DNA of 5,635 nucleotides from LSUCC0057 sp042091915 (GTDB lineage Bacteria > Pseudomonadota > Gammaproteobacteria > Pseudomonadales > Porticoccaceae). Positions 1-5,635 of the stretch are shown here, piece by piece. The position numbers and the translations under genes were made by a program. The stretch lies in the NCBI GenBank assembly GCA_042091915.1, contig JBELGO010000097.1:1-5635 (forward strand), given 5' to 3'. Under the pieces are notes generated by a model. The model saw only the letters and a program-made list of their open reading frames with translations. It was not told where the DNA came from and made no database searches. Each line of letters opens with the position of its first letter. Position 1 is the stretch's first letter.

Positions 1-560
1 CCGAGCAGGCCAAACTCAATAAACTCGCCAACATTGGCCGGATAAAAAGAGGGGATCATGGCCGAGGCGAGGGCAGGCTCTGAGTGGTTGCAGATGGTTG
101 AGCTCTTGCCGGGATGATCATCACCGTAGAGAACCAGCACACCACCATTTTCGTGCGCACCGCTAAAGTTGCCGTGTTTAAGCGCATCGAGCGCGCGATC
201 GACACCGGGCCCTTTGCCGTACCAAATACCGAAGACACCATCGTGGGTGGCGCCTGGCATCACCGAAATTTGCTGGCTTCCGGTCACTGCGGTGGCTGCG
301 AGCTCTTCGTTGAGGCCGGGATGAAAATGAACATCTGTCGCTTCTAGGGACTTCTTAGCCTGCCATAGAGCGGCATCATACCCCCCCAGCGGAGATCCCC
401 GATAACCCGAGATAAAGCCGCCGGTGTTCAACCCGTTGCGGCGGTCGAGTTCGTACTGAATAAGCGGCAGGCGAACCAGTGCTTGGTTTCCGCTGATAAA
501 CAGCATACCGCTATTTTGGGTGTATTTATCGCTCAGTGAAATATCGCGTAACTTGCCCAT
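1..560 (-). CDS. Indolepyruvate:ferredoxin oxidoreductase-like protein, N-terminal part (cut by window edge)
   Basis: The reading frame from the ATG at 558-560 stays open to the window edge, giving 186 N-terminal residues. They match what I know of the large fused indolepyruvate ferredoxin oxidoreductases of proteobacteria (about 1,150 residues, IorA- and IorB-like parts in one chain). These thiamine-diphosphate enzymes oxidatively decarboxylate aryl pyruvates, and possibly other 2-oxo acids, to acyl-CoA with an electron acceptor such as ferredoxin. Visible family blocks are a start resembling ISLSDKYTQNSG, GYRGSPLGG at residues 52-60, PGLNEELAATAV at 81-92 and GDDHPGKSS at 146-154. Glu85 in the NEE block is the likely cofactor-activating glutamate of the pyrimidine-binding domain. 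The start is supported by GAGG at 566-569 with 5 nt spacing. ilvD ends 35 bp upstream on the same strand, so co-transcription is likely. Substrate is uncertain; the iron-sulfur and C-terminal domains lie outside the window. Confidence 0.88.
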   Translation of the reverse strand, partial: MGKLRDISLSDKYTQNSGMLFISGNQALVRLPLIQYELDRRNGLNTGGFISGYRGSPLGGYDAALWQAKKSLEATDVHFHPGLNEELAATAVTGSQQISVMPGATHDGVFGIWYGKGPGVDRALDALKHGNFSGAHENGGVLVLYGDDHPGKSSTICNHSEPALASAMIPSFYPANVGEFIEFGLL

Positions 561-595
561 ATTGCCCTCAAATCTATGTTGTCGTCTGTTATTAA

Positions 596-2431
596 TTATA
601 AGTCGCGGAATCCGCCGCGGTCAGCGCTTGTTGCAAATGCTGCATAGGCGCGCAGTGCGCGTGTGACCACGCGGCTGCGTTTGCCCTGCGGCAGCCAAGC
701 TTGTTGGCCACGGGCGAGCATGGCGGTGCGGCGCGCCTGTAGTACAGCCTCGTCGACCATGACATTTATGCTGCGCTCGGGAATATCAATTTCTATACAG
801 TCGCCATCCTCAACTAGCGCTAAGTTACCACCATTTGCTGCCTCTGGGGAGACGTGGCCAATTGACAGCCCGGCAGTTGCTCCGGAGTAGCGGCCATCGG
901 TGAGCAGCGCGCAGCTCATGTCTAAACCTTTAACTTTGAGTGTCATGGTGGGCTTGAGCATCTCTTGCATACCTGGGCCGCCTTTTGGCCCCTCATAGCG
1001 GATAATGATGACGGTGTTGGGATCTATCTGGTCATTTTCGATAGCAGCGAGTGCTGTCTCCTGTTGATCGAAAACACGTGCATTACCTTTGAACTGGTAC
1101 ATCGCCATAGGCACTGCGCCGGTTTTAACGATGCAGCCTTTCTCGGCTAGATTGCCAAAAAGAACCGCTAAGCCGCCCTCGGTGCTGTAAGGGTGATTTA
1201 TATCGCGAATACAGCCTTTTTCGCGGTCCATGTCCAAGCTCTTCCAGCGCGCCTCTTGGCTGTATGCGCGGATGGTCTTAACTCCGCCGGGGGCGGCGCG
1301 GTAGAAATCGAAGACTTCGGGGTCTTGGCTGCGGATATAGTCCCACTTGCTCAATACCTGTTCAAGGCTCTGGCCGCTGACATGGTTGACAGTAGTGTCG
1401 ATCAGCCCGGCGCGATCGAGCTCGCCGAGCAGCCCCATAATACCGCCGGCGCGGTGGACATCTTCCATGTAGTAGTCACGGGTAGCGGGCGACACTTTGC
1501 ACAGGTGTGGGATTTGGCGCGACAGTTGATCGATATCGGCCATGGTGAAATCCACTTCTGCCTCCTGGGCCATCGCTAGTAGATGCAAAATTGTGTTGGT
1601 CGAACCGCCCATGGCAATATCCACTTTCATAGCATTCATGAAAGCGGCGCGGGTAGCAATAGCGCGCGGCAGGAGTGTCTGGTCACCTTCGATATAGTGT
1701 GCTCGGGCCATTTCGACGATACGTTTGGCACCGCCTTGGAATAACTGTTTGCGGTCGACATGGGTGGCCAACATCGAACCGTTACCTGGCAGCGCTAAGC
1801 CGAGTGCCTCTGCCAAGCAGTTCATTGAGTTGGCGGTGAACATGCCAGAACAAGAACCGCAAGTGGGGCAGGCGCTATTTTCAATCTGCTTGGCGCGCTC
1901 ACTGGTATCTTCGTTAAAGGCGGCTATGTAGGTTTCAATGGGATCGACACGCACAATTTGATTGTCAATTTCAGTGCGGCCAGCTTCCATCGGGCCACCA
2001 GAGACGTAAATCACTGGGATGTTGAGTCGCAATCCAGCCATCAACATGCCGGGGGTGATTTTATCGCAGTTGCTGATACAGATGATCGCATCGGCGCAAT
2101 GGGCGTTGACCATATACTCAATACTATCGGCAATCACATCGCGACTCGGCAGGCTGTAGAGCATGCCGTCGTGGCCCATGGCAATACCATCATCGACAGC
2201 AATGGTATTAAATTCCCGCGGTATTCCGCCCGCCTCCCAGATGGCCTCGGCGACTAAGCGGCCTACCTCTTGTAGGTGGACATGCCCCGGCACAAATTCA
2301 GTAAACGAGTTGGATATAGCAATGATTGGTTTGCCAAAATCTTTATTATCGACGCCGCTGGCCATCCACAGTGAACGGGCCGCAGAGGCACTTTTGCCAA
2401 CGGTGACTTTATTTGAGCGATACTCACCCAT
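596..2431 (-). CDS. ilvD: Dihydroxy-acid dehydratase
   Basis: IlvD dehydrates 2,3-dihydroxyisovalerate and 2,3-dihydroxy-3-methylvalerate to the 2-oxo acids that become valine, leucine and isoleucine; it is a cytosolic iron-sulfur enzyme. The 611-residue product (E. coli has about 616) aligns from memory along its whole length with E. coli IlvD. Visible are the AVDDGIAMGH metal-binding block (Asp80, Asp81), SNCDKITPGM with cluster ligand Cys122 and Lys124 (carbamylated in the family), CPTCGSCSGM with Cys188, Cys191 and Cys194, and the GRYSG block with the probable catalytic Ser516. As in E. coli, FVPGHVHL stands where [2Fe-2S] homologues have an extra cysteine, which suggests the oxygen-sensitive [4Fe-4S] type. 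I chose the ATG at 2429-2431 because MGEYRS aligns with the family start and GGAG lies 6 nt upstream. The frame also extends to a TTG at 2554, adding 41 unconserved residues. The 2-oxo acid oxidoreductase gene follows after 35 bp. Confidence 0.96.
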   Translation of the reverse strand: MGEYRSNKVTVGKSASAARSLWMASGVDNKDFGKPIIAISNSFTEFVPGHVHLQEVGRLVAEAIWEAGGIPREFNTIAVDDGIAMGHDGMLYSLPSRDVIADSIEYMVNAHCADAIICISNCDKITPGMLMAGLRLNIPVIYVSGGPMEAGRTEIDNQIVRVDPIETYIAAFNEDTSERAKQIENSACPTCGSCSGMFTANSMNCLAEALGLALPGNGSMLATHVDRKQLFQGGAKRIVEMARAHYIEGDQTLLPRAIATRAAFMNAMKVDIAMGGSTNTILHLLAMAQEAEVDFTMADIDQLSRQIPHLCKVSPATRDYYMEDVHRAGGIMGLLGELDRAGLIDTTVNHVSGQSLEQVLSKWDYIRSQDPEVFDFYRAAPGGVKTIRAYSQEARWKSLDMDREKGCIRDINHPYSTEGGLAVLFGNLAEKGCIVKTGAVPMAMYQFKGNARVFDQQETALAAIENDQIDPNTVIIIRYEGPKGGPGMQEMLKPTMTLKVKGLDMSCALLTDGRYSGATAGLSIGHVSPEAANGGNLALVEDGDCIEIDIPERSINVMVDEAVLQARRTAMLARGQQAWLPQGKRSRVVTRALRAYAAFATSADRGGFRDL

Positions 2432-2437
2432 AGGGCA

Positions 2438-2441
2438 CTCC
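2438..2441 (-). promoter_or_regulatory. Ribosome binding site of ilvD (decides the start)
   Basis: GGAG on the minus strand, 6 nt before the ATG at 2429-2431. It supports this internal start over the TTG at 2552-2554, where the upstream sequence contains no comparable purine-rich motif at the right distance. Confidence 0.75.
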
Positions 2442-2556
2442 GTATTGGTTACAGTGGCTAGATTTCGCTCCCAGAGTAAGTGGCTGATCGCCAATAATCT
2501 GCTACTTTGCGACAAACTCGCCTTGCTGTGGCCTTTAGACTGAGAGGCCGGCAAAA

Positions 2557-2571
2557 CAAAATTGAATTTTG
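2557..2571. promoter_or_regulatory. 15-bp palindrome, possible operator
   Basis: CAAAATT and AATTTTG form perfect 7-bp arms around a single central G, 24 bp before the dehydrogenase start. It sits in the only divergent intergenic region of the window, which is typical of a transcription factor site. It fits a relaxed Lrp-type consensus at only about 10 of 15 positions, so the binding protein is unknown. Confidence 0.4.
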
Positions 2572-2577
2572 ATCAAA
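2568..2577. promoter_or_regulatory. 10-bp perfect palindrome overlapping the 15-bp one
   Basis: TTTGATCAAA is a perfect self-complementary 10-mer that shares four bases with the right arm of the palindrome at 2557-2571. It contains FNR-like half-site letters (TTGAT, ATCAA) but lacks the 4-bp spacer of a real FNR site, so it should not be called one. It may be part of a composite operator or chance in AT-rich sequence. Confidence 0.25.
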
Positions 2578-2583
2578 CTCCAT

Positions 2584-2587
2584 AGGA
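2584..2587 (+). promoter_or_regulatory. Ribosome binding site of the dehydrogenase gene
   Basis: AGGA, 7 nt before the ATG at 2595-2597. It supports that start codon. Confidence 0.75.
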
Positions 2588-2594
2588 AAACACA

Positions 2595-3527
2595 ATGCAT
2601 ATTATCGTCGTCACTACCTCACTGTTACCTAAAGCCTTCACCGATACTCTGCAACAGTTTGGCGAGGTTCGCTTGGCGCACAGTTATGAAGGGGATCTCT
2701 GGGCCGGTGTCACTATCGTGCTGACGACAGTGATGGACGCCATGCACGCAGAGCAGATCGCCGAATTGCCCAGTAGTGTGGAACTCATTGCCAATATCGG
2801 TGTCGGCACTGACAATATTGATTTAGCCGCTGCAGCAGCGCGCGGTATTCAGGTCTCCAACACGCCTGTGGTCACTGAAGATACTGCCGACTTGGCGATG
2901 GGCTTATTGCTGGATACCTGCCGCCGTTTGAGTGCCGGTGAGCGCTATTTGCGCGCTGACCAGTGGATGGTGGCACAAGGTAAATTGGGTAGCCGAGTAC
3001 ACAGTAAGAAACTGGGTATAGTCGGATTTGGCGATATCGGCCAAGCGTTAGCAAGACGGGCTAAAGGCTTCAATATGGAGATCTTCTATTGGGGACCGCG
3101 CCGCAAAGCTGAGGCAGAGCAAACCTACGGCGCAACCTATATTGAGAGCTTAGAAGAACTTGTGGCGAGCGTGGACATCGTTTCACTCAATTGCCCGCTT
3201 ACAGCGCAGACTCACCATATTGTCGATGCACCGCTGCTGGAGAAGTTCCAACCTCATACTGTCCTGATTAACACGGGTCGCGGCCCTTTGATTGACGAGC
3301 AAGCGCTAATTGCCGCGCTGCAAGCGGGCAAATTGACCGCTGCGGGTTTAGACGTTTTTGAACATGAGCCCGAGGTGCCTGCCGAGTTAAAAGCGATGGA
3401 TAACGTAGTGCTTACTCCGCACATTGGCAGCGCCACGGCGGAGTGCCGCGGCGACATGGTGCGCCGCGCTGCTGGCAATATTGCCCAGTACGTTAACGAG
3501 GGCACATTGATCGATCGAGTAGCTTAG
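2595..3527 (+). CDS. D-isomer-specific 2-hydroxyacid dehydrogenase, glyoxylate/hydroxypyruvate reductase-like
   Basis: This 310-residue cytosolic protein belongs to the D-2-hydroxyacid dehydrogenase family, which reversibly reduces 2-oxo acids (glyoxylate, hydroxypyruvate, 2-ketogluconate and others) with NAD(P)H. The substrate-binding half shows IANIGVGTDNID at 66-77 and the VTEDTADLAMGLLL block at 93-106. The Rossmann half has GFGDIG at 144-149. The catalytic residues are Arg229 in NTGRG, Glu258 in HEPE and His276 in TPHIGSAT, so it looks active. The WGPRR stretch at 166-170, after the second Rossmann strand, carries basic residues where NADP-preferring members bind the 2'-phosphate; NADPH use is therefore my inference. 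There is no C-terminal ACT domain, which argues against a regulated SerA-type phosphoglycerate dehydrogenase. It is transcribed divergently from ilvD and ends 3 bp from the end of phrB. Exact substrate cannot be read from the sequence. Confidence 0.93.
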   Translation: MHIIVVTTSLLPKAFTDTLQQFGEVRLAHSYEGDLWAGVTIVLTTVMDAMHAEQIAELPSSVELIANIGVGTDNIDLAAAAARGIQVSNTPVVTEDTADLAMGLLLDTCRRLSAGERYLRADQWMVAQGKLGSRVHSKKLGIVGFGDIGQALARRAKGFNMEIFYWGPRRKAEAEQTYGATYIESLEELVASVDIVSLNCPLTAQTHHIVDAPLLEKFQPHTVLINTGRGPLIDEQALIAALQAGKLTAAGLDVFEHEPEVPAELKAMDNVVLTPHIGSATAECRGDMVRRAAGNIAQYVNEGTLIDRVA

Positions 3528-3536
3528 TCGCTACTC
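3517..3536. terminator. Inverted repeat across both stop codons, possible bidirectional terminator
   Basis: GAGTAGC (3517-3523) and GCTACTC (3530-3536) are perfect 7-bp arms with a 6-nt loop. The loop holds the TAG of the dehydrogenase gene and the right arm holds the stop of phrB. The position between convergent genes suits a two-way terminator. No T run follows on either strand, so intrinsic termination would be weak, and the role is an inference. Confidence 0.4.
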
Positions 3537-4946
3537 TTCGCTCAGCGCTTTAAACGCAGCCAGTGCCGCACTGCGCGCCTGACTGTAGTCGATAATTGGC
3601 TCGGGGTAGCCGCAAGCCTGGCGCACATCGCTGGGTGGGCAGTGGATCTGCTTGGCTGGCACGTCGGCCAACTCTGGGACCAGCTTGCGGATAAATGCAC
3701 CGTCGCGGTCGAATTTCTCAGATTGGCGAGTGGGATTAAAGATCCTGAACCAAGGGGAGGCATCGCAGCCGGTGGACGCACTCCACTGCCAGCCGCCGTT
3801 GTTGGAGGCAAAATCACCGTCGAGGAGGTGCTGCATAAAATATGCTTCGCCGGCGCGCCAGTCCATGAACAGTAATTTGGTGTAAAAACTGGCGGTAATC
3901 ATTCGCAGACGATTGTGCATCCAGCCGGTGCGCTGCAGCTGTCGCATGGCTGCATCAACTATAGGAAAGCCTGTTTGCCCCTGTTGCCAGAGCAGGTTTA
4001 ACTGCTCATCACTCTGCCAGTGGAGACGCTCAGTCTCACTCTTAAAGGCGCGCCCGCGGCTCAGCTTGGGGTAGTGGATCATCAAGTTTTTATAAAATTC
4101 GCGCCAGCCCAACTCGCGGAACCAGTCATCTTCCCGCCAGTTGTGTCCGCTCGCCTCGCAGGCACCGACTACGGCAGCAAATATCTGCCGAACAGTTAAT
4201 ACGCCGCTTGCTAGGTAGACCGATAGGGTGCTGGTGCCTTTTATGCTCGGTATGTCGCGTTGATCGCCGTAGCTCTGCAGCTGATTAATGACGAAACGGC
4301 TGAGCAATGTCTGCGCGTGTTGCTCGCTAGCGGGCCACAGATCTTCGCGGTATTGAGTGGCTCCGGGCAACTCAATGGGCGCACTATCAGCCGCCAACGG
4401 CTGGCCAATGGCTGGTGGAGACGGTAGAGCTGGCAGAGCTAGTTGCTCATTTTTGCGCACCCAGTCGCGGTACCAGGGGGTAAAAACTTTGTAGGGTTGG
4501 CCTTGGCCGTTGAGAGTGGGCTCTGCAAACAGCATGTCGCCGTCACAGGGGTGCACATCGACACTCTGTTCTCTCAAGGCTGCACACACGGCCTCATCGC
4601 GATTGACCTCATCAAGCGGATATTCGCGGTTGTACCAGATTGCGGAGATACCCTGGTGGTGTACAAAACCTGTTAGCAGGGCGGGTATATCGCTATAGCG
4701 GGGGCATTCGAGGAGCTCAAATGCTATGCCCAGCTCAGCCAGTTTACTGCGCAGAGAATTTAGCAGCTGCCGGCGCAGGGCCAGTTTGGCCGGCGCTTCA
4801 TCGTGGCGCTGCCATTGCATTGGTGTTGCGATGTAAATAGCAGTGACGCTATCGCCGTTTGTAGCGGCTTCTTGGCAGGCGCCGTAAAGGGCGGGGTGAT
4901 CCTCGCTGCGCAGATCGTTGCGCAGCCAGACTAGATGGTGGGCCAT
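3531..4946 (-). CDS. phrB: Deoxyribodipyrimidine photo-lyase (class I CPD photolyase)
   Basis: PhrB uses blue or near-UV light to split cyclobutane pyrimidine dimers in DNA through a reduced FAD. The 471-residue length matches E. coli PhrB (about 472), and similarity runs end to end. The N-terminal antenna domain starts with HLVWLRNDLR at 4-13 and contains WYNREYPLDEVNRD at 104-117. The C-terminal FAD domain contains WFRELGWREFY at 275-285, with Glu278 and Trp281 matching dimer-contacting residues, then GFPIVDAAMRQL at 326-337, GWMHNRLRMITASF at 341-354 and SNNGGWQWSASTG at 381-393. Trp310, Trp363 and Trp386 match the E. coli electron-transfer tryptophans 306, 359 and 382, all with the same offset of four. 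Asn382 matches the flavin-contacting asparagine 378. A repair photolyase is therefore far more likely than a signalling cryptochrome. The antenna pigment is probably a folate, but that is not certain. The gene follows purC by 10 bp. Confidence 0.96.
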   Translation of the reverse strand: MAHHLVWLRNDLRSEDHPALYGACQEAATNGDSVTAIYIATPMQWQRHDEAPAKLALRRQLLNSLRSKLAELGIAFELLECPRYSDIPALLTGFVHHQGISAIWYNREYPLDEVNRDEAVCAALREQSVDVHPCDGDMLFAEPTLNGQGQPYKVFTPWYRDWVRKNEQLALPALPSPPAIGQPLAADSAPIELPGATQYREDLWPASEQHAQTLLSRFVINQLQSYGDQRDIPSIKGTSTLSVYLASGVLTVRQIFAAVVGACEASGHNWREDDWFRELGWREFYKNLMIHYPKLSRGRAFKSETERLHWQSDEQLNLLWQQGQTGFPIVDAAMRQLQRTGWMHNRLRMITASFYTKLLFMDWRAGEAYFMQHLLDGDFASNNGGWQWSASTGCDASPWFRIFNPTRQSEKFDRDGAFIRKLVPELADVPAKQIHCPPSDVRQACGYPEPIIDYSQARSAALAAFKALSEE

Positions 4947-4954
4947 AGCGAGGT

Positions 4955-4958
4955 TCCT
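4955..4958 (-). promoter_or_regulatory. Ribosome binding site of phrB overlapping the purC stop
   Basis: AGGA lies 8 nt before the phrB ATG (4944-4946) and shares two bases with the purC TAG at 4957-4959. Ribosomes finishing purC would stop on this site, so translational coupling is plausible. Confidence 0.7.
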
Positions 4959-5635
4959 AGTCGATGAGTTGGTAGCGGTTGGCGAGTAGTTCGATTATTT
5001 CGGCGCGCGGGTGGTCGCTCAGCGCTAGTTTGTGGCCAGTTATACGTTCGGCGGTTTCTGTGTAGGTTTTCGCTACGGCCAGCATAATATCTTCGGGCAG
5101 CTCGTTGTCGCGCGCCAAAGCGTAGCGCTCTGGCATGCGGTCTTTATTCACCAAGATATCCGAGTCATCGAAGTGGTTGAGCAGAAATTGGCGAAACTGC
5201 TCTTTGGAGCGCTCGACCACGGCACCATCGCGGTAGCTGGCGCCATCCCAGATGCGCGATGAGTCGGGTGTGCCCACCTCATCCATGTAGATGAGCTGGT
5301 CGATACCGTTATGATCGCGGGCATAGCCAAATTCAAATTTTGTATCGACAAAAATCTGATCGTGCTCAGCCATCTCTTGGCTGATTAAATTAAAGCCGTC
5401 GCTGAGTAGTTGCTCGTAGCGTGCTATATCCTCGGGCTGGTCAAACTTGAAAGCACGGTAGTTATCGCTGATGTCTTTGCGGCTGACATTGACGTCGTCA
5501 ACTTCAGGGATACTGGGTATACCGGTTATGACCCCTTTAGTTGATGGAGTAATCAGGAGCTCGGCCAGGCGTTGATCGCGTTGTAAACCTTCAGCTAGAG
5601 TGATACCACAAAATTGGCGTTCGCCTTTGGCGTAA
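4957..5635 (-). CDS. purC: Phosphoribosylaminoimidazole-succinocarboxamide synthase, C-terminal part (cut by window edge)
   Basis: PurC (SAICAR synthase) joins aspartate to CAIR using ATP in purine synthesis, in the cytosol. The frame is open from the window edge to the TAG at 4957-4959, giving 225 C-terminal residues; the ATG at 5373 is internal, since conserved sequence continues upstream. In fragment numbering, YAKGERQFCG at 1-10 and LLITPSTKG at 26-34 are nucleotide- and substrate-site blocks, FVDTKFEFG at 95-103 is close to the second SAICAR synthase signature, and MDEVGTPDSSRIW at 117-129 is the conserved DE..TPDSSR.W motif. The TPSTKG and IPEVDDVNVSRKDI blocks are absent from the 237-residue E. 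coli PurC and point to the longer form (about 365 residues, as I recall from Vibrio-like bacteria), so roughly 140 N-terminal residues are missing here. phrB follows closely and probably shares the transcript. Confidence 0.92.
   Translation of the reverse strand, partial: YAKGERQFCGITLAEGLQRDQRLAELLITPSTKGVITGIPSIPEVDDVNVSRKDISDNYRAFKFDQPEDIARYEQLLSDGFNLISQEMAEHDQIFVDTKFEFGYARDHNGIDQLIYMDEVGTPDSSRIWDGASYRDGAVVERSKEQFRQFLLNHFDDSDILVNKDRMPERYALARDNELPEDIMLAVAKTYTETAERITGHKLALSDHPRAEIIELLANRYQLID

Larger units (their letters stand above)
2432..2594. promoter_or_regulatory. Divergent intergenic region between ilvD and the dehydrogenase gene
   Basis: This 163-bp gap must hold the promoters of two divergent genes. 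I could not pick a confident -35/-10 pair on either strand. The part nearest the dehydrogenase gene is AT-rich and contains two overlapping palindromes (2557-2571 and 2568-2577). A GGCCT/AGGCC inverted repeat at 2530-2549 with a 10-nt loop could fold in the ilvD leader, but no T run follows it, so it does not look like an attenuator terminator. I see no convincing leader peptide rich in branched-chain codons. Confidence 0.55.

Noticed and set aside
114..347. Plus-strand and alternative minus-strand open frames within 56-347
   Set aside because: They overlap the oxidoreductase frame, whose conserved motifs show it to be the true coding frame.
1193..1579. 128-codon plus-strand open frame opposite ilvD
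   Set aside because: It lies wholly antisense to strongly conserved ilvD sequence, resembles no family I know, and is explained by codon bias of the real gene.
2163..2543. 126-codon plus-strand open frame opposite the start of ilvD
   Set aside because: It is antisense to conserved ilvD codons for most of its length, with no recognisable domain and no similarity to a known protein.
2530..2549. A transcription attenuator in the ilvD leader
   Set aside because: The GGCCT/AGGCC stem has only five base pairs and no T run after it, and no leader peptide rich in Leu, Val or Ile codons is visible.
2568..2577. An FNR binding site
   Set aside because: TTTGATCAAA lacks the 4-bp spacer between the TTGAT and ATCAA half-sites that FNR needs.
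3254..3505. Minus-strand frame of 83 codons opposite the dehydrogenase gene
   Set aside because: It is antisense to the catalytic Arg, Glu and His region of the dehydrogenase and has no features of its own.
4957..5373. A separate 138-residue protein starting at the ATG at 5373
   Set aside because: The same frame continues upstream to the window edge with conserved PurC sequence, so this ATG is an internal methionine of purC.

Overview
This window is ordinary, densely coding chromosomal DNA with five protein genes, two of them cut by the window ends. The protein sequences resemble gammaproteobacterial versions: an E. coli-type IlvD, a class I PhrB-type photolyase, a long-form PurC of the kind I recall from marine Gammaproteobacteria, and a large fused-type indolepyruvate:ferredoxin oxidoreductase. 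I therefore infer a gammaproteobacterium, plausibly marine or aquatic. This rests on remembered family resemblance, not on a search. I see no rRNA, tRNA, CRISPR array, insertion sequence, prophage or toxin gene.

Layout. Positions 1-560 (minus) hold the first 186 codons of an indolepyruvate ferredoxin oxidoreductase-like gene. Just upstream of it on the same strand, 35 bp away, is ilvD (596-2431, minus), and the two look like one transcription unit read ilvD then oxidoreductase. A 163-bp region (2432-2594) separates ilvD from a divergent D-2-hydroxyacid dehydrogenase gene (2595-3527, plus). It carries two overlapping AT-rich palindromes and is the only real intergenic control region here. The dehydrogenase gene meets a photolyase gene (phrB, 3531-4946, minus) tail to tail with only 3 bp between stop codons, and a perfect inverted repeat covers both stops. 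phrB lies 10 bp downstream of purC (4957-5635, minus, 5' end outside the window), and the phrB ribosome binding site overlaps the purC stop codon.

Function. IlvD makes the 2-oxo acid precursors of valine, leucine and isoleucine. The neighbouring oxidoreductase belongs to a family that oxidatively decarboxylates 2-oxo acids to acyl-CoA, and the divergent dehydrogenase belongs to a family that reduces 2-oxo acids to D-2-hydroxy acids. All three thus act on 2-oxo or 2-hydroxy acids, but a shared pathway is only an inference. PurC (purine synthesis) and PhrB (light-driven repair of UV damage) are unrelated in function and seem to share a transcript.

I found no convincing undescribed system. The points worth a second look are small: gene arrangement, the nested palindromes, the stop-spanning hairpin, and start-site choice for ilvD.
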